Position numbers and translations under genes: made by a program. A stretch of 64,000 bases of DNA from Astrocystis sublimbata (lineage: Eukaryota > Ascomycota > Sordariomycetes > Xylariales > Xylariaceae). Position 1 is the first letter of the stretch, and every line of letters begins with the position of its first letter. The notes beneath the pieces were generated by a model. It did no database searches. It had not been told where the DNA came from and saw nothing but the letters and a program-made list of their open reading frames with translations. The stretch lies in the NCBI GenBank assembly GCA_022453515.1, contig JAJNNY010000005.1, positions 434,001 through 498,000 of the forward strand. The letters run 5' to 3'. This document shows positions 11,773 to 23,501 of this stretch, in pieces.

Positions 11773-12382
11773 TTTTCTATTTTGATACCCCTTTTTCTTT
11801 TCGTTTTCTTCCTTCCTTTCAATTTCTTTTGTTCCGGGGTGACTGACTGGTGGGCATTTTCGAGGGCGTATGGGGATGGGGCTAACATCTTCTATCTCTC
11901 TCGTGTGACTTTCAAGGAGCATAAAATAGTGACAGCCGCGGTGTTGTTTGTTCATTGGTGTAAGGGTTGGTTGCATTTGAGCGAGCGCTGGGGTTCGGTA
12001 GCATATTAGAGCAAGTCGAGAATCGACTCCGGGGTACTTAGGATTGTAAAATGAGTTGAAACCAATAGATTCATGGTCTTTGCGAACCTTTAGGGACCGG
12101 GCTTGACCCTTCGTTGCGTTGATATTGGTGTTTTGAAGATTATCACATGTAACTTTCAATAGCACCACATTGCTTCCTATTTCAGTCGAGCTCTGCTCAC
12201 GGGGCGAGAAACTCTGAGGAGATTCCGTGCATACATGGATGGTTCGGCTTGAAGTCACTTGGCGTTCCCATGTTCGTACTGCTCAGACATCATCTACCAT
12301 AATGTCTCAAGGGAACGTGAGCTATGTTTAACGGCATGCGGATCCATGGATACAGCGGATTCCGTAATCCGCAGAATGCAAC

Positions 12383-12392
12383 TACCTAGGTA
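12383..12392. repeat. Palindromic intergenic motif TACCTAGGTA (copy 1)
   Basis: An exact 10-bp palindrome in a spacer. Further exact copies are at 32311, 39755, 51101 and 51163, and variants occur in many other spacers of this window. Confidence 0.5.
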
Positions 12393-14498
12393 CGCGCAAG
12401 TCGCAGTTTCGCCAAAGAGTTTGTTCTGGTGGTGTTGCGGAGTTCGCATCATGAGGCATAGAAGCGAAGACTGCTGAGAAGACCACGGCCAAGAAACGCA
12501 GTAAATGCGCGTGTTTTGAGACTTGACTGCAGTTCTCACTTGATGTTTCTTATCCTTTTGCGCCAAACCACGTGCAATGTATTATAGGTCTCGTTTATAG
12601 TGCGTTTGTCGCATGTCTGAAACTGGACCATCTTGTCCAATTGACACAGTCAACTGAACTCGTTAACGTACGCACGCACCTACATTGTTTGCGAGATGCG
12701 TCGGATTTTGTAATGCACCCATGAGACCTACTTAAGTAGATATTACTTAAATGTAGTCAAGTCTGTAGTTGGTCCATACATAAGGTAATGAGCATACATC
12801 TGAGTAGTTACTGCTGCAGGCGCACACTCGTCCATAAATCGAACTTGTCTTACCAGGTCGCTTGAGTATCTAGCTCGTGAGGTTGTTGAGGCTATTTAGA
12901 ACAGCAAAATATGTGCGTCCGAATCCCGGCGCATACCAACGTTGGGATCCGCAGGTTTATCGCACTGAGTACTCGTAAAGGGCTGAGCAGGGAACAGATC
13001 CATAGTTACTCGCTCCCATGAGATTCTGGCGGAGATTGACGGCAATCGGACTTATGCTCGATGGATGTGTCCAATCGGTGAGTTGCCGTGTTTTAACACA
13101 TTTGAGAATGGCAAATTCTGTGAAATCAGGATTCAGTAGAGGGGAGTTCGGAGGGTCGGGGTTCCCTGCCCAAGTCCGCATACGTCCGAGTTTTGAAGTT
13201 GCAGGGATCATAATGGTTTCCCAACCGAGTCCAAAGTCAATGCAGAACTTGCATACAACACATGTAAAGTGTAAAAAGAAAAAAGAAAAAAACTTAGTCA
13301 CCTGTTCCTGCAGTCGCATCGCAAACTGAGGGGGGCGAGAGGGGAGAAAAGGCGGTGTTGATTACTTAATCATTCTTTGGTGTTGTGGTATTGGGCCAAG
13401 CACACATTCGAACACAAGCTGGTCTCCGCTCGCCCAGATCTCCATCTCCAAAAGCTTTGGGCAAGGGAACGGCACAGCGTTCCACTATCAAGGCTTGGCT
13501 AGGTAGATAATCTCGGCGTGGCCATCCTCGGTTGGCCGAGTTTGGCTTGAAAACTACCTGGGTACCATCTCGCATGGATCCACGTACCACACATCAACAA
13601 CAACGACAACAACATCCGACATAATACTAGTGCTGCTATGATACCAAGCAAAAACTACGGTGAGTAGATACTGAATGTCGTTTGCCCAACTTCGACACAT
13701 CGGCAAGGAAGCCTGTCGCCTTATACGTACACTTTGCTGGGCGATGTCACCTTAACCCATGCCACTGCAAGCATCCGGGCTCGGATCCAAGGGCCATGGG
13801 AGGTGAAGGTTCGCCATGCACAGGGCCCAGCCAGGCCGTTGGATAATTGTGGGCAACTTCCAGTATGGTTGATGCGGATTCCGCAAGTTGCGGAGGATCA
13901 GTCGATCGAAACGGTACTGTCGTGGCCTCTGACCGCGCAGAGAGCCCGCACTAATACCCCAGCCCAGAGATATTAGCACCGGATTGAGACATTTACATGT
14001 TCATATTCTGCATACACTCAGGCATAAATCACGACGGGACCGTATGGAAGATCCATGCCTGCATCAGGATGCCTCGTGCCAGTCTGTCTCGTTTATGTCT
14101 ACCCAGTCCAGGTGACGGAAGCGTATCGCGGAGGTCCATGCATCGTAATGGAGCAGCGCTGTTTATCCTTGCCCAGGTCAAGTTAATCCGCTGTCACAGT
14201 CAATCCACGTTTCCCGCTCGACTAAAAACACGAGTGTTAGTGCTGCTACCATATCTACTTGTCCAAGTATATGTAGGTGTGCTACCGATAGACTACGTCT
14301 GCAAATGCGGAAGCTTGGTGAAAGCCGGTAACCCGATCACGAGTAACGGCATTCGAGCGTGTAACTCATAATGTTCCGTCTTATTAATTCGCCGCAACTT
14401 ACTCCTGGTCCTTGTCAGTCTAGTGTTGTGGTCCTCCCCGGCCAGTGGAGGGGCTTGCATATATATATAGATAAACAAGACCCTACTTTTCGGGTGTC

Positions 14499-14505
14499 TA
14501 TATAG
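14499..14505 (+). promoter_or_regulatory. Candidate TATA box of the P450 gene
   Basis: TATATAG lies about 175 bp before the start codon at 14675. A longer TA run (from about 14459) lies further upstream. Assigned by motif and position only. Confidence 0.3.
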
Positions 14506-14674
14506 GGTTCCATCGTCTGCAACTCTGTCTTAAGAGGAGAATTATAAACCTCACTATCCAACATCCGCGGAGTGCCTCTTATTCCCCTTTGCCTCCAATA
14601 CAAAGCTACGATATCCAACGAGCAAGTCATTCGCACCGCACCAAGATACGACACCCAACTGGGAGCCAGCAACC

Positions 14675-16581
14675 ATGGCCGGCGCGTCCGAGCTCGCCCA
14701 GATCGGCCTTGTAGTTGTATGTCACCTTAGTACCCTCTCCTATTGCGAAGTGATCCATGGTACTGGGTCATTCCCAATACTACTACTACCCCTGAGGAAC
14801 ATTGCAGCTAACAGGCAATGCCGTCAAAGGGCGTCCTCTACACGATAGGGTATTGCCTTTACAATGTTTTGTTCCATCCGCTGAGCAAGTTCCCGGGGCC
14901 CTTGACGTACCGCATGACGGTTCTCCCGCGTACCTGGTATCACTGCCGAGGGGAACTCCCTTTCCAGACCAGTGCTCTGCACGAACAATACGGCCCAGTT
15001 GTCCGCATCGCACCTAATGAGCTGAGTTACAGCAGCCCTCAAGCTTGGCGTGATATATACGGTCATAAGAAGGCCGGCCAACCAGAGTTTCCCAAGTACG
15101 ATGGCTTTTATAGGCCATTCAAATGGCAGCCAAGATCATTACTGGCCGCCGAACGTCACGAACATGGTGTGTTGCGGAGACAGATGGCCCACGGCTTTAG
15201 TGACCGTTCGATGAAAGAACAAGAGCCCCTCATCGGCGCATATGTCGACCTTTTAATCTCGCGATTGAAGGAGAATATGAAGCCCAACAAATCTCAGAAC
15301 TTACGGGAATGGTACAACTTCACCACTTTTGACATCATCGGAGATCTCAGTTTCGGCGCCAATGGCGGCTTTGGTTGCCTACAAAATTCGGAATACCACC
15401 CTTGGATCAAACTTTTCGCCGCACTCATCTATCAAAGTGCTTTAGTGACAGGCCTAGCTCGCCTTGGAATCACACCGGTTCTATCGTGGCTATCCCGATC
15501 TCCCCTATTTGCCGAGTCGAGGAACTTCACCATGATGTACGAGAAAGTCGGCCTACGGATGCAAGGGAATTCAAGACCAGACTTCCTGGAAGGGCTCCTC
15601 AAAGATAAGCTCGCACTCAGTCAGAGTGACTTAACTGTAAATGCCTCTTTGTTGATCGCTGCGGGCTCCGAGACCACCGCTACCCTGCTCTCTGGCGCGA
15701 CTTTTTATATTACGACTCACCCCGAAATCCTGAAAAAGCTTGAGCAAGAAGTTCGGTCCACCTTCACCAGTGACAAGGAGATTACACTTACCAGTGTTGG
15801 CAATCTACCTTATGTAAGTCTAACAGCCTCTATCGTTTTTGATCTGCAATGCAACAGCATGGATTACCCCAAATGAATTATGCTCTAACCCTTGTTCAAC
15901 TATTGCCGACATTGAAGCGCAGTGCAAGTATACTAACATAACGACTTTACAGATGCTGGCTGTATTGAACGAAACGCTGCGCCGCTATCCCCCTATTGCA
16001 GGGTCTTTGCCACGTCAGACACCCAAAGGTGGTGCCATGATCGATGGCCTCTTTGTGCCAGAAGATACCGTCGTCTCTCTCTACCAGTGGGCCGTGAATC
16101 ACGACAAACGCTATTGGACCGAGCCCGAAAAGTTCGTGCCCGAGCGGTGGATGGGGGATGCTAAGTACAAGAATGATCAAATAGGTAAGCGGGCGTTTAT
16201 ACCTTTCCGGCCAGGAGTCTCGGCAGCAATGTTGTGAATCGTCAGCCTCTTTCAACCAAATATGATGCTAATTCCCATTCTACAGATGCTATGCAACCGT
16301 TCAGTGTCGGCCCACGTAACTGCCTTGGCAAGAAGTAAGTGTGACCAAATCTACCCAAAGGAAATCGCGAACTCAAATCTGATGTATTTACTCCTGTTAC
16401 TAATACGATTTATGCGTCCAGCCTTGCCTATGCCGAGATGCGTTTGATCCTGGCCAGAATCATCTTCAACTTCAACATGACTATTGACGACGACTCACGT
16501 AACTGGATGGCGGGCCAGAAAGCTTACGCAGTGTGGGAGAAGCCCCCGCTGAACATCCACCTGGAACTCGTTCAGCATTAG
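14675..16581 (+). CDS. Cytochrome P450 monooxygenase, five exons
   Basis: Exons are 14675-14716, 14815-15813, 15953-16184, 16286-16334 and 16422-16581, giving 493 residues with every phase consistent. The short first exon supplies MAGASELAQIGLVV, part of the N-terminal membrane anchor. A hydrophobic hinge and FPGP follow. Other P450 marks are the I-helix AGSETT (297-302), ExxR as E354-T-L-R357, PERW, and the heme-binding FSVGPRNCLG with the axial cysteine at C437. The general look (LYNVLFHPLSKFPGP, LINAG-like I-helix, NLAYAEMRLILA) resembles fungal isotrichodermin C-15 hydroxylase-like and benzoate 4-monooxygenase-like P450s. The substrate cannot be inferred. No backbone biosynthetic enzyme lies beside it, so membership of a secondary-metabolite cluster is not supported here. 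It probably sits in the ER and needs a P450 reductase. Confidence 0.93.
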
Positions 16582-17638
16582 AACCCGCGTATATCGAGCC
16601 TAATGCTACCCTGGCAGGGCAGCCACGTCACCACTGGGTCGGAATTACAGACGGCATTAGAGATACCGCAATCCTACACCACTGAGGATGACGCTATGTA
16701 ACGACCAGGGTCCTGGATATTGACACAGACTTCGAACACGCTCATTCTCTGGTAGATATGACTAGGGGTGATACAGGTGTTTCCCTAGTAGCAGATCTGG
16801 GCAGGCCGCCAAGGAGCCTCATCTTCACTGTCTTTGACATTTCTTTTTGTTGTATATAGACGACCTCCCCAAATCTCATTGTTTATAGGTTGTAGACTAG
16901 GTTGTAGATGCAATCATCCCTCATCTGGGTGCATTCAAGCGTACAAAGTTTCAAGTTTCATTCGAGTTGATTAAGTTGTCCTTAAATGCTATCAAGTCTG
17001 CTCTTTCGTCTCACGTTTGAACCTGTTTGTCGGAAAGATGACAGGCATCAGTTGACGTACATTTATCTAGGGCAAATAAACCCCTCTCATCGCGCAACAG
17101 ATTCGATGAGCCAAGCTTGAAGCACATGATTAGTGATTCGGCGAATTCCAAGGTTGAATAGAAGTGCATTCTACAATACTAATTAGTACTCCTCCCGACA
17201 CAATCAACTCCAACATCTCCATCAGTCGCCATTACCCCCATTCATGTGTACTTACACGGATTTGGCCCTATTGCCTCAATGCTAATAATACCAAGTGGAC
17301 AATACATATAACGAGAATTTTGCATTGATTCTTTCGAAATAAAAGCGTAAACGAAGAGTTGCGCTACACTAAACACAAAAATTCCCTATAGACTACAAAG
17401 ATGAAGTACATGAACTGATTTGCTAAGCATACTATTATGTGCGAAGCCTCATACATAAGGGTCTCGTTGATAAATCTACGATGAGTGCAAAGATGTAGAG
17501 TTAAGGTGCAAAATGAGTTCCAAAATCTAAATACTAGGAAATTCTATTCAAATCTATATATAAATGCAATCGCCTTCGATAAACAGGAGAAAAAATAAAG
17601 GGGGAAAAAAGGAAGAGTGAGAATACGCCAATGAGTGA
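16582..17638. other. AT-rich convergent spacer
   Basis: About 1.06 kb between the 3' ends of the P450 (+) and the DUF2306-like gene (-). Roughly 17,140-17,600 is visibly AT-rich with no open frame of note. No transposon ends or terminal repeats were seen. Confidence 0.55.
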
Positions 17639-19022
17639 TTAGGCATTGCCTGTCTGAGATGAAGTCAAGGAGAGACGCTGCATCTCTACATTGGCCCCCT
17701 TTAGAGCTTCATAGCTTTGGCTGCTGTTCAGATTGCTATCTGAATCAGGTGTCCACTTGCGGGCGTCACCAAGCCGGTCAGCGGTCACTACACGTTGAAG
17801 AGTTAGCAAGTGCGCTTTAACCACAAGCCATGTGCAATCTTCATGTTTCAAGAAAGCACTTCTGTAGTTCTTGGAGACATATCGACCGATACAAAATTGC
17901 AAAGAGGGGGGATGCTAATTCAGGATTACTTACAGCCAGCACTTCCAGGGTTTTTCATGCCAGCCTCTAGTTGCCGCTGGTACGATACCTTCCTCAGACG
18001 CTCACTCTCCGCGGGGGTTAGGCGAAGCTACGTCAATATTAGTAGAGATCACTATTGAAGGTCTTCGATGGGTCAACACTTACATATAATTCCACGCTAA
18101 AAGCATGAAGAACCAGGGCTACCAATGCGGCAGGACCGAAGATTATATTGAACGCTGCGCCCACCTCTATTGCGTTCTGTCCGAAATAATTGACGGAGAC
18201 TGTAGCTTGCTGGTCAAGGTTCTCGCCGGAGAATAGAGGTGCGCATTCAGGATAGAAATGCATTGTAGCATCTTCGCCCTGAAGGGCGAAGTTGATTTTG
18301 TCACATGGTTGGGCGAGGTAGTGGCCGCCGATTTTCGAGACAACTATAGCGCCAATTATGAGGCCAATGCGAAGAGTGATAATAGCAGATCCCTGTAATC
18401 ATCGTTCGTTAATGCCCCATCATCTCGAAGTCATTTTCTTCATTCGATCACTTACATAAACCCAAGCTCGAATCATCCATGCTCGATGTTGTTCGATTTG
18501 CAAGCGCTTGACGTTGATGATAGAGATCACAAAGGAGCCCACGAAGAGGATGGCCAATAGACCAACAAGAACCTGGACATCAACACCGCCTCCTGCTGAG
18601 TGGCGTGCTATCACAATTGCGGCCGCCGAAGCTACAGTTGCTAGAGTAACGACGATGTAGCCGTTGATGCGATGGAAGATGATGACCTTGTGTCGAATGA
18701 CAGGGACGAATTGGAGGCAGGCGAGCAAGCTTGCAGGGAGGACTGTAGCGAGATGCAAGATGATGCCAATCTGAAAGCGCCCTGGCTGGGTGTAGTAGAA
18801 GCATTCTCCAGGTAGGGCACCTGATCCATTTTCGGCATCTGGGTTGCAAAAGACGCCCCAAAAATCGAGGTACTCGAGTCGGGCGAGAGTAAAACCAAAA
18901 AGTGCGCCAACAAAAATGAACCATAAGATGAAGTTGTAGCCCTTCGAAAACCCAATTGGGTTATAGACTTTGCGTGCCTTGGCTACGAAAGCGTTACGGG
19001 GTGGTCTATCTGAGACGGCCAT
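17639..19022 (-). CDS. DUF2306-like multi-pass membrane protein, four exons
   Basis: Exons in descending order are 19022-18456, 18392-18084, 18027-17934 and 17787-17639, giving 372 residues with all phases matching. A short polar N-terminus is followed by hydrophobic helices (FILWFIFVGALFGFTLA, a helix around ILHLATVLPASLLACLQF, YIVVTLATVASAAAIVIA, VLVGLLAILFVGSFVISII). After HRAWMIRAWVY come more helices. The core pattern (conserved histidines before the third helix, then QHRAWMIR) fits the DUF2306 membrane family. The molecular function of that family is not settled to my knowledge. The C-terminal exons encode a polar tail (TPDSDSNLNSSQSYEAL), probably cytosolic. A TATATAA-type element lies about 205 bp upstream at 19227-19236. 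Confidence 0.75.
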
Positions 19023-19226
19023 CTTGATAAGTAAGGGGGAAGAAAAGTCAAAGTAAAGATGCAGGCTGAGACGGGCCTTGAATTCAATCCGGAGAAACCA
19101 AGAAGAGCGAGGAGAAAGCAATAGGGTAGACGAAGCAAGTGTCGAAAGGCGCAAGGAAAACTATTGGTTGTAAGTCCAGGTGTGTCTGAAGAGAGAAACT
19201 GATTCCAGATGTCGATTCCATCTTCC

Positions 19227-19236
19227 TTATATATAA
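19227..19236 (-). promoter_or_regulatory. Candidate TATA element of the DUF2306-like gene
   Basis: TTATATATAA, palindromic, about 205 bp upstream of the start codon at 19022. Supported by motif and position only. Confidence 0.3.
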
Positions 19237-20109
19237 CAATGATACTCTCAAACCAATCATACAATTAAATTAAACCTCTATCGGCTGATTTTGCTGTATG
19301 CGAAATCTGTAACAACGAGGCATTGCAATGTCAGTATTGAATCGAAAGAGAATGCGAATGTGGCACAGTCATACAGTACTATATCCAGGCTGACAACCCC
19401 GCGATTGTAATGCGACTGTGGATGATAAGCGAGTGCGAGCTGCCCTGCCAAGAGAAATGTAAGCAATAATCGTTCGCGGCATCCTTAGTCTCAACCAGAG
19501 CCTCATCGATTTGCACAGCAAATTAGGCGCCCATGATTCGATCACATTCGGCATTTAGTATGTAGCACTTCCCTGAAGCAAAGGCTTCCAAGTCCCGTAT
19601 CTTTGGAATATGCGAATCACTCCACTAGCACCCCACACCTTGAGACGGCCTTGGCAGATTTATTGCCAGAACTAGGGGCTAGACGGGAGGTGGGCTATGC
19701 ATGCTAAGAGCACCTCCACCTCGCATTCGCATATCATCATAGATCACCACCACCATAACTATGAGTTAGCGTCAACTAAGTGAAAGTGATACTGCGATTG
19801 GCAAATGCACAGAATATTTCTACGCTAGTACCCTGCCACGAGCAGTATGTCATAACAAAGCACATGTTTATAGTAAGTACTAAGTAGTTATCACAAACAA
19901 CAACAGAGACGATTAAGGATAAACAAACAACAATTAAAAGGCCGGAATTCATTACCATAGTTCAGCAGTTCAATACCCCTATCGAGACTGAACAAAGACA
20001 TGGTTTGACAGCTCTATAACACTACATAATGATCGCCCTAGGCTGCATCGTGCGATGCCAAGTAATTGTTGCATCAAAATAGCAACCAATTAATTGGCAA
20101 CCATTCACA
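19237..20109. other. AT-rich divergent spacer
   Basis: This lies between the divergently read DUF2306-like gene and the nucleotidyltransferase-kinase gene. Frames here are short and AT-biased. No RNA gene or repeat unit was recognised. Confidence 0.5.
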
Positions 20110-22257
20110 ATGTCTGCATTCTTGGCAAAACTAGAAGCTTACAAAGGATCCTTCTTGAAGACCGATCCATCTACCATGCCAGAGATAATCTGTGTGATCA
20201 TAGGAGGTAGCCGACTCTACGCCTCAGAAAACGATGAATCATTACTACAACCTCGACCGAGAGACTATAACGGTATCATAGTCATGAGAACCAAGCTCGA
20301 CATTTACTATATTCTCAGTAGCGAATATGGACGCCAACGCCTCTTCGACCTGGTTGGCATCGTTGTCGAAGAAAGCTGCCCATATCCTCCTGCTCCGAAT
20401 ACTCCTCTATTTGCCGGCTTTGATGGCATTCGAATCTCTGGATACGATGGATCAAGTATACCAACCTCAACGAAACGGTCGATCAAGGTTCTAAGCCTGG
20501 AAATGTGTGTTCCCGAGAGCAAAACTACCCTCAACATTATATCTGGCAGAGATAGGCGAGTGTGGGACGGAATTGAATTGGGCACCCACGAGCACGACGG
20601 CGAAGAAAATGTCTTGTTGTTGAAGATACTGATGCAGGCTTCTACCATAGATAACTCCCTAGCCCTGCTTCATGACCAATGGCTCTATTACAAGAAAGAC
20701 GTTGGCGATAGCACTTCTTTGGCCGCCTTTGGGCCTACAGCTGACCTCTTACTTACGGGGGCTTGTGTCTATGGCGAGAACCCCTATGTTAACGAATTCA
20801 AGCATCGGATCATCAGGCACTACGTTGCAAAGACGGGTTACCTTCCAACCTTGTCGTCTTTTCGACGATACCCTAGATTCCAAGCTGAGTACGCTAACTG
20901 GCTAAGAACCAAGTTGAATGCGCTCTCCCGTACACTTTCGGCACCGCCATTCGAAGCTAACTCACAAGGGCTGACCGACCATGTTATCTTACTCGGCGAC
21001 ACGGTCGGCGCGATGGCAAGCTCCCAACTATCACTACCTTTCCATACTCACCATTTGACAGAAAAGGCCGAGTCACAATTCAATGCTGGTCTCGTGAGCA
21101 GACAGGAGACTAACCGGCCTCTATTCTCGCAAAACTCCACGTCATACAGAGTTGCAACATTGTCTCCAAACCCTGTTGAGATCTTCGTCAAGGTAACTTC
21201 TCACGCGGAAGATGAATTAAGAGGCGCCATAGAGGCGTCCCATTACTTCCCGGGCATCACAATGCCACGTCTTGCCTCCTCAGGTGAGTTGCTCTACCCG
21301 TACTTTCCAGGTCAAACGGTTTCAGATGCTCGACTAGCCTACATCAAGACGGGGCGACAAAACTCGAAACTGCTAAACTCAATCCTGCATGCCGAACTTG
21401 TACTGGCCCAAGACACACTCTGTGCGTATCGCCGTTCACTGTCGCTGACAACGAACACTTCCGATCACCGTCAGAATATTCAGAGATTCTACTGTGACCG
21501 GCTACTAGACGATCGACGAATGTGCAACTTTTATAAAAAGGGCATATCGCTGAACGGGAAGTATTTTTCTCTTGGCAAGTTGTTTTCATTGCGCTGGATA
21601 GTTAACGGCGAAGAGTACCCTTCTCTGCGTGAGTCTTTCACTGAAGCCGGCGAGATCCTCAGGCCAGGCTCTGAGCGAATGACATCATGCCCAATGGTTT
21701 TTGGTCTTGGTGACGCTCATTCGGGTAATGTAATGTATTCGCCCAAAGACTTGACAGGCTGCACCAACGAGGTTCGACTCATCGATTACGAAGTTGCCGG
21801 ATTTCACCCAGTCATGTTGGATTTTGCTAAGCAGATCTACAACACTGTCTTCTTCGAGACAATCGACCAACTACTGATGCCAAGCCATATCAAACTAGCG
21901 TTGGAGTTTGAATTCCTAGAAGACGATAACACCATGGTGGTTGGCTTTGCGCCGCATGTTGACGCGTTGACCCAGGCACTTCTTGACATCAAGCTGCGAT
22001 ATCTCGTTAAGCCAATCTGCGACGAGGTTCGGGAACGAGGTGGAAGCCTCAAGTCTCACCTGCCAGTACTCAGTAGTGCACTCTTTCTATGTGCCACATT
22101 AGCGCGTGACTGTTCCAGCAGCGCGAAGGCATTTGTGTCTAGTTTTGCCACGGGTCTCATTTTCTCGCAGTGTAAGACTTGGCATCAGCTTGCGGTCGCA
22201 TTTGAGGAGCTTGGTTTTGACTCGAAAAGTGCAAATGCAATAATTGAACATGCATGA
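20110..22257 (+). CDS. Putative nucleotidyltransferase-like / aminoglycoside-phosphotransferase-like fusion protein
   Basis: Intronless, 715 residues. The N-terminal part (about 1-275) starts IIGGSRLY (31-38), a GGS motif like that of polymerase-beta-type nucleotidyltransferases. It is followed by RDYNGIIVM (51-59), where the metal-binding D-x-D would be expected; the second Asp is Asn here. The C-terminal part (about 340-700) has the layout of aminoglycoside/choline-type kinases. It shows IFVKV with a candidate ATP-binding lysine K361, YPYFPGQTVSDARL as hinge, the catalytic loop GLGDAHSGN (GDAHSGN at 534-540) and LIDYEVAGF with D559 at the metal-binding position. The substrate is unknown. 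It has no introns while its neighbours have several, and AT-rich spacers flank it, so transfer or retroposition is possible. The kinase half is fairly sure; the nucleotidyltransferase half is a motif-level guess. Confidence 0.62.
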   Translation: MSAFLAKLEAYKGSFLKTDPSTMPEIICVIIGGSRLYASENDESLLQPRPRDYNGIIVMRTKLDIYYILSSEYGRQRLFDLVGIVVEESCPYPPAPNTPLFAGFDGIRISGYDGSSIPTSTKRSIKVLSLEMCVPESKTTLNIISGRDRRVWDGIELGTHEHDGEENVLLLKILMQASTIDNSLALLHDQWLYYKKDVGDSTSLAAFGPTADLLLTGACVYGENPYVNEFKHRIIRHYVAKTGYLPTLSSFRRYPRFQAEYANWLRTKLNALSRTLSAPPFEANSQGLTDHVILLGDTVGAMASSQLSLPFHTHHLTEKAESQFNAGLVSRQETNRPLFSQNSTSYRVATLSPNPVEIFVKVTSHAEDELRGAIEASHYFPGITMPRLASSGELLYPYFPGQTVSDARLAYIKTGRQNSKLLNSILHAELVLAQDTLCAYRRSLSLTTNTSDHRQNIQRFYCDRLLDDRRMCNFYKKGISLNGKYFSLGKLFSLRWIVNGEEYPSLRESFTEAGEILRPGSERMTSCPMVFGLGDAHSGNVMYSPKDLTGCTNEVRLIDYEVAGFHPVMLDFAKQIYNTVFFETIDQLLMPSHIKLALEFEFLEDDNTMVVGFAPHVDALTQALLDIKLRYLVKPICDEVRERGGSLKSHLPVLSSALFLCATLARDCSSSAKAFVSSFATGLIFSQCKTWHQLAVAFEELGFDSKSANAIIEHA

Positions 22258-22659
22258 ATGAGGGAGGGTAGAAGAGTATAGTTAGACTATACATTTTTTC
22301 TTTGTAGAACTATAGTTTCAATATTATCAACTAATATTTTTACACGTAATAGCACGGAATATTTGCCACCCCTGTGTACCATGGGATACTGTTGTAAGAA
22401 CAAGCGCGGGCAAATCGTCCGATTGAAAGCGGTGACAATGTTGTACAGCCTGCGATGACTATGATACTGTCTATTGACATATGGGGTGGCAACCTGTTGA
22501 AAATTTCGTTTGATAGCACCTCACCATTTACACTCCAACTAACTAGACAACCCCGAGAACCAAACTGCACCTTTCGAATCCAACGTTAGCAACAAAGCAA
22601 GCAAACCTAACCGCAATGGGTTCTCCACAGTCCTTTCTTGCCAACTCTTTGGTGATCGT
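22258..22659. other. AT-rich spacer after the fusion gene
   Basis: Contains the presumed 3' UTR (T-rich near 22,290-22,350). Nothing else was recognised with confidence. Confidence 0.5.
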
Positions 22660-22832
22660 TATTCTCCCGCGTGCTAGGTGCAGGAGACAGGGAGAACCAG
22701 GGCCAAACAGCTGCACCTGCTGAACCCGTGACCCCGCCTAACACGAACTCTAGTGCCGCCGAGGGCTTTGTTCCCGTGGAGCGCGAGGACGGCAGCTTTG
22801 AGGAAATCTCGGCATCTGAATTGGGTGATTGA
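22660..22832 (+). CDS. Possible 3' exon or remnant of a small Ala/Pro/Glu-rich protein
   Basis: One frame reads GAGDRENQGQTAAPAEP, continues through PPNTNSSAAEGF and EDGSFEEISASELGD, and ends at a TGA at 22830-22832. Its composition is protein-like and unlike neighbouring noncoding DNA. A CTAG acceptor-like site sits directly before it. The frame is closed upstream by a TGA, and no 5' exon is convincing: a methionine start at 22617 is in another frame, and a distant start near 22380 with a GTAAGA donor is speculative. It could be the last exon of a short gene or a broken remnant. No family was recognised. Confidence 0.3.
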
Positions 22833-23120
22833 TTCAACTGATATCGAAAATGTAGATTGTAGACGGCCGTAACTAAAGACTTATGGACTGAAAGGGGGTA
22901 AAGGTGGCTCGGGTGGTTAGGTACAGGTACCAAGTAGACAATCAGATTGTACTTAAGGCAAGGGAATTAAGAGTCCTCGGGAATCAACTGTTATGAGCTT
23001 TGATTGGAAGAAAGAGCCCTAGCGGGTCTAGGATGCTAGGATATCGGGATGTGACCCTCTCCGTACCACATGTACATGTACCCAAGTACTGTAGATATAT
23101 GTGGTCCGTGCGGATACCCA

Positions 23121-23185
23121 GGACCCAGGGTGCCAGGGGGCCGCCAGGTCCTCCCTCGGGCGTGGCCCCCTGGCACGCCTGGACC
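23121..23185. repeat. GC-rich imperfect inverted repeat (hairpin)
   Basis: Arms 23121-23142 and 23164-23185 are imperfect complements, with a perfect 13-bp core GTGCCAGGGGGCC (23130-23142) against 23164-23176. The intervening loop is 21 nt. It lies about 320 bp upstream of the SAP-domain gene start, in an otherwise moderate-GC spacer. Confidence 0.75.
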
Positions 23186-23501
23186 GATGCACGATTTGGA
23201 CGCGCTTTCTTTCGCTGCTTTCATCATCGGGACAAGCAAGTGTTTTAGCGCCGAGACAAGCTCAACCAAGCTCAACCCCATTTTTAAAAACTGTCGGCTC
23301 ATAACTCTTCACCTTCGCCTCCAGCACAACAGCTTCTTATTGTGCCAGCTCCAACACATTATTTCTTAAGATATCTCTCTCATCCCACTCTTGACCACAC
23401 GCGCAAAGTACCGCCAAGCCTATTGCTCGTTTCCCTCCCCTTTCCTGTCGCGCGCGCTCTCATCCCTCGCGCCCAGCGCTGTCGCATTTGCATTCGCAGC
23501 A

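Larger units (their letters stand above)
11773..14674. other. 2.9-kb intergenic spacer
   Basis: No gene was recognised. Frames on both strands around 12,957-13,329 and 13,734-13,979 mirror each other and match no family I know. The exact palindrome TACCTAGGTA is at 12383-12392. A T/C-rich stretch just after 11772 is consistent with the 3' UTR of the RhoGEF-like gene. CAACAACAAC-type repeats lie near 13591-13617. Confidence 0.55.

Noticed and set aside
12957..13329. Open frames on both strands in the 11.8-14.7 kb spacer
   Set aside because: They overlap each other, lack conserved motifs and have no supporting splice structure.
16582..20109. Possible transposable element in the AT-rich spacers
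   Set aside because: No terminal repeats, target-site duplications or transposase/reverse-transcriptase motifs were seen.
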